From: Thysanoteuthis rhombus
Lineage: Eukaryota; Mollusca; Cephalopoda; Oegopsida; Thysanoteuthidae
Assembly: GCA_963457665.1 (NCBI GenBank)
Contig: OY735207.1
Coordinates: 43,761,614-43,825,613, forward strand
Length of the DNA: 64,000 nucleotides
Reading direction: 5' to 3'
The position numbers and the translations under genes are program-made. The notes under the pieces are model-generated. The model saw nothing but the letters and a program-made list of their open reading frames with translations. It was not told the origin of the DNA and ran no database searches. Positions 32,535 to 43,943 of this stretch are shown here, piece by piece; positions within the stretch are counted from its first letter, which is position 1; each line of letters starts with the position of its first letter.

Positions 32535-35500
32535 GTACAGTTTAATCTGTTAAATAATATCAACTTTGCTGTTGAAGCCCAGACGGAACTGTTGTTTATT
32601 AGAAATTGTTTCAATACGACCTTATTATTTTTTTTCCTCCTTCAAAACAAAACATGCTCTCGAAAGCCCTCAAGATTTCCTCACGTTGTTTTTTTTAAAA
32701 AATTTATCAACAATACTTGACTTCTAAAACTTTTACTATTTCATGATTATTAATTATAATAATGATCATATTTTGTTGTAAAATCATTTTAAAATTTCAT
32801 CTTTTTACTCCAAAACTTGATCGATTCATTTACAACCTGAAAGTTTTTAAAAGATGTGACCTTTGCTCGAGTTGTTTGTACTTAGAAAAATGAATTACGT
32901 TTACACCAGTTAATAATGGGTTGAAACAACGTGTCCAAATGAATGTTTTTAAGTACATCGAGAAAATTACTTAGTTATCACTTTTATAGTCATATGATTT
33001 GGAAATTGACTTTGAAAGTTTTTCAACTGGTGATTTTTCTAGTTTGTTGTTGATTAAAACTTCGGGGCACATATAGCTTATTGTTTTTCAATTACGAACT
33101 TTTTTTTTTCTGTTTGGGGTGCTGAATGTGTGAATAAGGGGAAAATGAGTCCACTGTTCTCATTCATTAGTAGTATACACATAAATATTGAATATGTTCT
33201 TCTAACTTTTTTACTTGAATATTTTTCCACTAATACTTTCACCCGTCCAGTGACTGGTGTTTTTCAAAGACAACGATGTGTATGTTATTGTTCATCTTAT
33301 ATAACCCCTCTCTAATCAGCATTACTAGTAGTATAATTTTCATATATTATTCAAGACCATGTTTTTTTTTTGTTTGTTTTGTTGTTTTTCTTTTGCATTC
33401 TTCGTTTCATAGCAACGGTTTGAATTTCGTTTTGTGAGTAAAAAAAAAACGGAGAAATATTCTTTTGCGACTTCAAAAACTAATGCCAACGATGTGAAAA
33501 GTAAGTTTACTAAAACTATTACTACTGAGGGTTTAGGTAGACCTTTTCGTCTATCAGTCATGTGTCTGAATTCACGTATTTATTTATCTTCTCTTACTTC
33601 CATGAGCATAGGCAGAATTAATTTGTTTCTCTTTGGTTTTGCTTTATATAGCCGATTTTGAAAGTAAAAAACAAATTAGGATTTTCCACGTGTATCAAAG
33701 ACTCAATTCCTCAAGATGAGGGTCTGAGTTATGCACCAATTAAAGTAGCTTCCCCTTATTTTTAACTTGCCGATGTAAAACGGAAGATCTCTCTCACCCC
33801 ACAAAAAGTCAACCATGAAAATGTTGGCGATATATAAGCACATGACAAAAGGTGTGTCTGATTGTGAAAGTGATCTCCCGCTTTTGCCTCGTAGGCAAAG
33901 AGAGGAATCTTTATAAGTATATGTATGTATGTGTGTATTACTTGAAGTGTGAAAATTAGATCGAAATGAAACATTTCTGAAATTCTAGAATACGACCTCA
34001 GACCTAGATTCAAAATTAAAATCATCTTTTAAGGTCAAAATGTAGTTCCTTTTATTTACGAAAAATCGGTTGCTAATCTGTAATTTTTTAAAAGTAAGTT
34101 GTAAATCTCTAATGTAAGTTTATTTTGTTGCAGTTATAGTGATAAAATCTTCTTCAAATAACTAGCTCGATTTGTTTACAAAATATTACTGAACGAAAAC
34201 TGACCTATATTTTGAACCCTTTTTTTTCAATTATTAGAACTGGCCTATATACTGAACTTTGTATTGAGAGTAACTTCCCTTGCTATCTGTGGAAATGGAG
34301 TAGTTAGATTCAACTTGATTAATTAGTTTATCTGTGTGTACATAAGTTATTTTACTACAGATCCTCTTTATAAAAAAAAAATTGGTAAAATCATAAGATG
34401 GATGATTAAAAATACGAACATAGGAATACTTGATTTTTTTTTTTTCTTTGTATCTCAATCAGGACAATATTAAGTTGAAAGTTGGTCAGGTCAACCTATG
34501 GAGTCCTAGTGTGGCTTATTATTTGGTTCTAACATTCATACTCGAACATTCAGTGTCCACGATCTTCTCTGAGATTTGATTTGAATATGTTTGTTCGGAG
34601 AAGAGACTGTGGTGCTTCCTAACTTCAGTGGCTGTTCGGATTTGTAGCTTCTTGCTGAGTCCTCTCATTGCACTACTTAGGAGTGGCTGTAGCATATTTA
34701 AGAGTACCTAAATAAATCGGGTGCCAGGAAGTTTTTAAAATAATGTTTTATTATTTCAATTTCTTTTTGAGGAAATGTTTTTTAGTAAAGATTTTGGCAG
34801 CATTATTTTATTATATTATTTTAGTTGAGCATATATATATATATAAACTTTTCATCTATGCAAGTTTCATTTAAGAGTATCACCATTTTTCATCAGTTCA
34901 TTTTTCTTGTCAGTCTGTCCAGTTTTCGGATGGTGTTCTCTATTGAAATGAAATTTGGGACAAACGCAGATCCGTGACTTCAAAACAAACCAACTGTGAT
35001 GGTAAAAAATACTTTGAAAGAAAGATAAATTCATGCATTTTGGGAAATTTATACACTCCTTCAAAATGGCTATCAAAAACACCATCCGAAAAATGAAGAA
35101 AATAGGACCGACAAAAAGAAAATGATACAGTTCAAGGAACATATATATGTTTATTTGTTACTTCATAATATCATATGAGAAACTCTAATTGGAAAATTCT
35201 ACAAATTGTTTAATTTTTGTTCCAACCTCGCAATTGAAGTCTAGGCCTGCTTATCTTCTTTAGTCTTTTCTGAATAAAGTACGCCTGATCTATTCAGATA
35301 AGTTCTATATATTGTACTTAATTTTCAAAATGAAGTAGATTTTAATGAATTTTTCAATAATTTCATTCACCTGTTCTCTTCATTCATGTAATGTTGGAAA
35401 TTGATCTAACATAATCAGCTAATGTCCAGTAAGTATGATATTCTGATGCTACAAAATGGTGCTTAGTAAACTGGAATCATGTAAGAATAGCTTATTATAA

Positions 35501-37604
35501 TCTGGCATTACTTTGTTTACTTTTTCCTTCTGCAAAGATAGTTTATTGAACAGGTAACATTAATTCTCCCAACAATGTAAGAATATTTAATATGAAAGTA
35601 GAGGACAGTGAATAATGACATGATACATAGATGTTACCAGTGACTTGACACAGGATTCTTTGTAATCTTTTGTTTTATGTTGGTGAATTTAAGAAATGAA
35701 ACGACAAGAAGCTACTCTCTCTTAGTGCATTACAACTGTTTGCTTGCAGTCTTCATCTGTCCACCAATATTTTAATTCCAAAGATTAAGATTAGGGATCA
35801 TGTATGAGTAGTGTCCTCTTATTTCTATTTTTTGAATTTATCAACAAACCAAAAGATCCCCAGCCTCTTAGACTTGGTTGTTCGACAATCACAATGTTTG
35901 ATTAGTATAACCATGACAGTTATTAGTCGAGAATCTTAAAAGTTTAAAATTCCAACTTGGGTATTCATTGCCATACTCTGAAGAGGCAGCGTTAGGTTTT
36001 AAGGACAAAATATTCTTCTACGGTTCCAAATGGTTAAAAAGATAGTCGTAAGAATGTGGATCCTTTTTATTTTATTCTGCAAATGAAGTCTCAGTCAGTA
36101 TGTACAATGTTTTGCACACTGACTGCACTCTGCATGGAATGCCTTAGAAAACACCTTCATCGGAATGAGGACAGCTAAGGATGAGGTTACCAAGTACACC
36201 ATCATCCTGGTATTAAGAGACTGATTTATAACCCAAAGATCCCTATCATACTGAAACGACCTTTCGAATAAAATAGTAAGCTCAATTTTTATTAACATGT
36301 TAGAATACATCTCTGAATTTTTGAGATGAGGTATTATTATTATTATGGACACATAGCGTAGTGGTTACAGAATTAATTACTGCAAGTATTCTGATGGTTC
36401 TAGGTTCAATCCCAGTGTGAGACAATAATAATACTACTAATGCTAAGAGGGGGATGCGGTCAATATACCCCCTCCCCCCTCTGTCGGTTAAATAAAGGGT
36501 TCGGTTCGTTACTTCCCCACACCTACCAGATGATACCTGATGGAGGCCATAGAGTACAACGGCCGAAACGTTGTATGAAAAACAACCAGGATGAGGATAG
36601 TTCGAATAATAATAGAAATAATGTTAGAATACAACCTATCAAAAGAAACTAGCTTACCACTCAAGTATAACTATTTCTAAAATACTCGCACTTTAAATGT
36701 TAACCCCTATCACGTCTGTCAGTTCTATCTTCAGTTGGTCATTTTGTGGCATTGTGATTGTAATATCTTCTATAGAAGGACTTTATCCATCTTGTATTAC
36801 TGACTTTAGTCCAAGGCTCTCTTTAGATAACAAGTCACCTTGAGCACTTATCTTAATCAAAAGGTCAATATGAAGAATGTATAATAATAGTTAAGTATTG
36901 GGTATGTTTTTGTAAATTTACTAATATCCGACTAAGTTTAATGTCTAAGAAGACAGACTTATTTATTACTCTTATTATTTGATTAAATGTCAAATTCTTT
37001 AGTTTCAGATTTTTAAGAATGCCTTGTGGGGTTTTATGAAAATAATTGTAAATTACTTGTTTTAGTGTCCGATTTTTCTCAAGTCTGGCCGGTTAAACCA
37101 GTTCCTATCAGACATATTCCATTGTTTATGATTAATGAAGCATTATGTAAAAGTTTATTAATCTGTATACTTTAAGGCAACTGGTAGTATAAAGGCAGTG
37201 GACATGAAAATATTTATTTGAAGAATCCTATGTATGTACCTTTCTCTAATACATATTTGTATGTACCGTATGAATAAAATGTACGAGGATGGATCATCAA
37301 GTCTGTAGCCCAACACAATTATTTGCCGAATTTTAATCTGAAATTATTACTATATAATTTTTTTATTTAGGTGATTATTAGAGAAGTATTGGATTAAGTG
37401 CACTGGCAGGGGATAATAAATATTTGATGTAAAATAAATGCCTTCATCATTAGGCTATGAACTTATTTATTTACTTATATACTTGAGGGATAACGTTGGT
37501 GGACATATGTATATAGTATGTGTATATTAGCATATTTTTTTATGTACATCTCATGTGTGCATATATAAGAAGTAGAAATGTCTACATAAATGTGTGTGTG
37601 TATA

Positions 37605-37655
<51 letters not shown>

Positions 37656-40600
37656 ATTTTTTTTTTTTTTTTTTTCAAGAGGTAAAATCTGTTGTATTTA
37701 AAATATGTGTGTGCATGTGCATTTAAATATAGTATTTGATTATAAGAGAGAAAGATAATTTACAAGTAAAAGGTGACTCATGATAAGCTATTGTTTGAAG
37801 TGGGTTAATAACTTGTTGCTTGTTATATGTGAGGGTGGGTCAATTGGTCTGTTGCCTGAATTGAGTGCATTGACAAGGAAGGGGATAGTCTTGAAAAATA
37901 AATATTTGTTGTGTAAAATAGATGCCTTTTTAATCATTAGACGACAAACTTGTAGATTTATCTATACACATAAACCATATCTTCGTTTTCATTCTGATCT
38001 CATGTAAATCTGATATTCTGAGGATATCATGATGAGGGAACTCTTTTGTTTTTGACATTTCTTTCTGAAGTGTCATATTTCTAAAGTGTCCAATGTTAAC
38101 TATTCCAAAGTCAGCTAAAGAGAAAAAATATTCAACATTGCTCTGTTGTTAACTCTCTTCTTTGACTAACTGTTCACTGATAAAATTGTGAAGTTCATAA
38201 TCACAGCTTTCTTTCTTTTTGTTTCTTCTCATTGATAGCTATTTTTATCTCATTTTTTTCTTTCATTTGTTCCAGTATTCCTCTTATACTTACTGGATCT
38301 CTTTAGCATCCTCCCCCACAGACAGGTGGGGAGCATGTTAAAGTGATCCTCTTCTTTTAGATGTAAAGGATCACTTTGAATATGTTACTGCTAGGAGTTT
38401 TTTTTTTTGTTGTTGTTTTTTTTAGGTACTCATAATCCTTAATCACTCCCATGTTTATTTCATTTATCTTTCTTTTTTTCCCAAAGTTCAAACAACCTTG
38501 AAATATCAATGTGAATTAGGAGACCTATTCATAGTAAAATGTGATCAGTAAACATATAAAATTTCATGGAAACTGATTTTGTCCTTTCCAAGTTATATCA
38601 AGGTTGTTTTTTTTTTCTTTTTTTTTTTTTTTTTTTTAAATTCACCTGTTTGTTGCCAAGTATATTTTTAAAACATTGTAATTCCTATGCTTTTTTTTTT
38701 TTCTTCTCATAAAAAAAATTCAAGATAGTCTGAATTGCATGTTTGAAACAGTTTTATTTCAAGTCAACTAATATGTACTACAGAATATCTGATTGATCTA
38801 ATATACTTACAAACATTGAAATATAATATTTTGATGATTTAAACGGGTATGAAATGCCTTGGAACATGGACCTACACAGAATGCTACCTTTTTGCCATTT
38901 TGTATTTGGCCCACTTTTTAATAGGGTTTTGACATCTTGGTGAAGAATAACCCACTAGGTTTCATAAGATAAGATATCTTGTTCATAGCAGTGAATGCAT
39001 AGCTGAGTATCTTCATCATGTTCTCCTTAACCCTGTCCATAATTTGAAATTTCCCTTTCAAAGATGATTTTAACTTTGTTGGGAAAAGCAAGAAGTCACA
39101 GGAAGACAAATCTGGACAGTGTTGGGGACCGGGCTGATTGACACGGTTGATGTGATGTTTTGCAAAATACCTTGCTCAGTATGCGAAAAATGGGTATTGT
39201 GTATGTGATGGTCACATTGTACACAAGCTCACTCAATGACATCTCTCTGCTGACTGGGTAACCACACGAGAAAATGTCTGTTCACTCGTGTGCAGTAAGA
39301 TCCCCTCTGGTTGCTATGTTACATCAACATTACACAAACAGTTCTCTTGATATTGAAAGTGGTTGGTTCTTTTCCGGACAAACCTCATTCTAAACTTTTC
39401 ACAGCTTAACTGATAAGAGTGTTTACTTGAGTCTTTACCTGGTAGAAAGTTTTAGGCTTAATGCCTTAACCTTGATTTTAGGTTAAACAAATAGTTACCG
39501 AAGTATTTGTATAATGTGTTCATTTTGTTGTTTTTGTTTTGCTTCTTTCATATGCTATTGGACTATTGAGTTCTTTGTTTCTGAGTTGAAAGTTGACAGT
39601 CAATCATTCCTTTTATATTAATGTTACCTCGGTATTTTATGGCATATAAGGAATACTTTTTCAGAAAAATGCAATTCTGTGAAATCTTCTTACTTATAGC
39701 CAAATTTTTTAACTCTTCCTCAATTTCTGACCAATGTGGGGCTGGATAGTCAAGGTTATGTTTATCTATAGAGACATTTTGGATAACTAAAAAGGGGTTC
39801 TTATCTGCCGTCAGATATGATCTATGCAAATATTCAAACTCAGATTTGAAATTTGCCTTTCTCTTTCTTATTGAATTTCTGTTATTGAAAAAAAAAAAGC
39901 ATTTATAGATTATTTTATAATTTTCATTATTATCTATGATATTTGCTAAATTTAGCTCAGTACTGCATACAGCCAAATGTGGGGAGGAATATTGTCTACC
40001 TAGAAAATCTGAACTGAAATTTTGGATTCCACCTGGGTTCAGGCACTGACCACTGGCACTGGTGGGAAATGCAATACTATTTCAGTCAGGAGGCAGTCCA
40101 TACGTTCTGAATTACTTATCCTGTACTTTTTTTTTCCTTCCACTTTGGTCCCAGTCATTAAGTGGTGTAAAGTTGGCAAACTAGTTTTACTAATATTTAC
40201 TAGTAAAGTGAATTCATTCTTTTTGTGTTCCCTCTATTGTAGCACTTAGACAGGAGACAGAATATACTAAGCTTGATTGTTATTTACCCACATTTTGATT
40301 ACAATTTCAATTTTTCCATGTTTGATTGGTTGTGTGTGATTTGTTGTGCAATATTTCATAATGCTGTATGTTATTTTTATCTAGCATAAAAAATGATTTG
40401 GTTATTTATGTTAAGATTGGCACTTCTACCTAGGATCAGTGTTGTATATGTGCTACATGCACACACGCGTGCACACACACATACACATATATATACATTG
40501 CATTTCATACATGTGAATTTTGATTAAAAAATATATATGTACAAACATAAGTACCTTTATCCAAATTTCTCTACAGGTGCGGGTTAAACCTGACAAGAAA

Positions 40601-43600
40601 GGTGTCGTCACCGCTGGTGTTAAACATAGTATGAACCCATTTGATGAGATTGCAGTAGAAGAAGCTGTACGCCTTAAAGAAAAGAAAATTGCCAAAGAAA
40701 TCATCGCAGTGTCTTGTGGTCCAACACAATGTCAAGTGAGTGCTGTAATTGATAAATAGAATCATTTCATTCTGGAATAACATCATTTCCTTATTTACTA
40801 CAAATGATATCATTTTGCACGTTTGCTGTTAAAAAGAATAACTTCTCATTTGTGAACAAGTGTTGAAGTACACTACATTTTATCACCTCCATCCTCAAAT
40901 ACATTGCTACTCATATGAATTAGTCTGATGTGTATAATAGATCTTATTTTGTTTTTCTTCCAGGAAACATTACGTACTGCTCTGGCCATGGGTGTTGACA
41001 AGGCTATTCTTGTCGAAATTCCTGCCAAGGATTATGAGACCATGCAACCATATCATGTGTCAAAAATACTGACAAAAATTGCACAAGATGAGAAAATAGA
41101 CCTCTTATTTTTGGGAAAACAGGTGAGCTTTTTTACAAACGTGTGTATGTATAATCGTGTATTTGACGGCCTATAAAAAACATCTGAAAGTTTTAATTTC
41201 TTTATACACCCCGTATTTGTAAGCCTATTACTTGTTTCCACAACTGCTGATAATAGTATGAAACCCATGCAGAAATTAGTTCACATTAAACTAATAATAA
41301 CGACATAGTACAAGGGAGGCAACTTCTATCAAAAGTGACTTCCTTTGAATAATTTCTTTTTTTACTTGGATGAATATGAAAGGCAATTATCAAAGAATAA
41401 TGCAAGCACTTTTTGTTGGGTGTGTTCTTCACATTAACATATAAATTTGCAAATACTTTTTTCATTTCTTTATACACTCTGTATTTGTAAGCCTATTAGA
41501 CACTTTTCATATCTCTTTAGAAAAAGTATCTTGACCCTTTTGTGACTTCTGGGACACATATATATCTCCAGGTGCTGGTCCTGTAGATCTTCTTTTAGAA
41601 GTCTACTGGGACGTGTGTGTCATGAAAAATAAAGTAAATGAGATTTTCCTTGTTTCCACAACTGCAGACAATAGTATGAAACCCATGCAAAATTTAGTTC
41701 ACATTAAATGACTGAACAAGAAAGACATATAGGTGAAGTGATCTGCAAATTCCATGTTTTTAATCTGTCCCAGGATAAATTATTAATGGTTTTTCAAAAT
41801 ATGGAAAATTCAGACCTTAAGCACCTTGATAGTTTAGTCTTGAAAGGTTTGACCTCATGGGACCGGCTGATGAGATCTTGTGAGAAATCTATTTCTGGAG
41901 CAATCGACAAGCTATTTTACAAGAAACTTTATTGTCCTGTTCTGTTTTTTCTTCTTTGGTGGCGAATTAGACAATAATGAAGATAGTGAAAGCAATGATT
42001 GGTCCTTGTGAGATATTTTGCCGATACATTGATTATGTAAAGGAAACCTGGGGGGGGGGGTTACATTTTCCTTAAGTTAGTATATCTATGGGGTATCTGA
42101 ATTCAATACCTCTGGCTACAATGCACTATTTTGACTACTTGGAGGTCACACAGATTAACCAAATCCGATTTTTAAAATTGTATAGATGTGTTAATATATT
42201 CTTCAAATCAAGTTCCAAAGTATACTTTTCCATTCCTAGATTGTCCTACCAAAAGAATATGTAAGGCACGTTCATTTATATTATACACTTAGCCAGTTAT
42301 GCAGGAACAAACTCATGTGGAAATTGTACATTAATTCTTAGATTCATAGACCACTGGTAAACGTTCTGGAAGTTTTCAATAAATTGGATTAAAAAAATGG
42401 TCCTCTTGTGAATTGGATTAAAGGAATTTCTTTAAAAAAAATTACTATATAGTAGAAGGGAGGCAACTTCTATCAAAAGTAACTCCCCTTGAATTATTTC
42501 TTTTTTTTTTCCATTATGAATTAGGAAGGTAATTATCAAAGAATAATGCAAGCACTTACTGTTGATTGTGTTCTGACTTTGCATTAATAAGTCATAAATT
42601 TGCAAATACTTTTTTCCATTCACCCATTATATAAACTGTCAATATCAAAAGAGTCATAACTTTTCCTAATTTTCATTAGATTAAAATTAACAAGTTGTAT
42701 TTTTTACATGTTGTGTTTGTTTCCTTTTAATAAAAAAGAAAATCAGAATTTACCAATTTTAGTTTCATCTTTTTTGTTTGTTTAGCTTCATCTGGCACAA
42801 GGTTGCCATTGAAGATGGAACTCACTACAGCTATTTACTTATAGTAGCCTTGTCTGGCACAAGGTCACAGCAGTATGCGCACCCATTGATATTTAGACTC
42901 TTTCTTTCGTCTCCTCCAAAAACCAACATCCATAATTTTTTTAAGCACTGAAGCTTAAAAAGAAGAAAAATATTGTCATATTTTCTTTTTCTCAACTCCT
43001 AGAAACTCAATTCATGGTGTTAGTTTGGGGTCAATTTTAACTGTAATCTGATCTTGCGGAATTGAAATATTCAAACTTTTCTCCTGAATGATCAGTTTGT
43101 ATATCTTTTTTTAGTTAGGTGCCAGTTCGGTCAAATCGTCAAACTTTTGCAGCTTTGCCTGAGGCTAATGCTACGAATAAGTTAAAATTTGCTATTTAGG
43201 GCCTGGCATTTTAGGGTTTTTCCGTTAGTTCCTAAACTTTCCAAAATTTTCATAACCAATTGGAATTGATATGTCATGTTTATTTTGTTAGTCCTCTCCA
43301 GGATTTAGCATTTTGTTTTCATATTGGGGGATTAAAGAAGACCCAGCATTTGGGGTCTATTTGTGTTGCGAAAAAGAAAATGCAACTTGGTCCCTTTCCC
43401 CCCCCCCCTTTAGGCTTCCATACTTTAAAATTATAGAACAAGCTTTTGGTTGGGAATAACCAAAGAGCTCAGCTTTCTCTGGCACAAGGCTGCGATTGTG
43501 GAGCATCCAGTAAGGATAGAACTTGCTATAGTAGTAATGGTTGGCTAGATTAGTTTGCTGAGCATTGCACCATGGTGAAGTACCCATTTAATTATATTTC

Positions 43601-43892
43601 AATAGACTGGATGATATCTGGCTTTTGATTTTTCTATTACTTTAGATGAACTTTTAAAAGCTTGTAAAATCTCTTTTATACCAGTGATTTTGAATTCATA
43701 AAATTTTTCTCATTATAACCAGGCTATTGATGATGACTGCAACCAGACTGCTCAGATGACTGCAGCCTTATTAGACTGGCCACAGGTAGGTACTTCTTAA
43801 ATAGTACAATATTTAACAATTGTGATTTATAGAAACTCAAAAGATACTAAGAAAACTAGAATAGTTATGGCTGTTATGTTCTGAGGACCAAA

Positions 43893-43943
<51 letters not shown>

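Larger units (their letters stand above)
32535..40576 (+). other. ETFB: ETFB intron 1 (8042 bp)
   Basis: The donor is GTACAG and the acceptor CTCTACAG. It holds the 34.9-kb foldback repeat, a SINE head at 36.36 kb, TG/TA repeats at 37.6 kb, long T runs at 38.4-38.7 kb, the mariner relic and the unrecognised antisense open frame. The remainder shows nothing. Confidence 0.85.

Noticed and set aside
33434-33661. 75-codon frame beginning MSKKKTEK
   Set aside because: It lies within ETFB intron 1, has no splice context and no family match, and A-run translation explains the Lys-rich start.
33870-33910. Short hairpin TTTGCCTcgtAGGCAAA
   Set aside because: The 7-bp stem with a 3-nt loop is too small to call a structured RNA or a terminator in a eukaryotic intron.
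36095-36352. 85-codon minus frame (Ile-rich start) in ETFB intron 1
   Set aside because: It overlaps an ATT run and probable repeat sequence, and no motif was found.
37475-37726. Paired open frames rich in His/Thr/Tyr or Cys/Val
   Set aside because: They are translations of TG/TA/T repeats.
41708-41977. 89-codon plus-strand open frame in ETFB intron 3
   Set aside because: It begins at an ATG inside repeat block Y, is not in an ETFB splice-compatible position, and shows no domain I recognise. It is more likely chance or repeat-derived.
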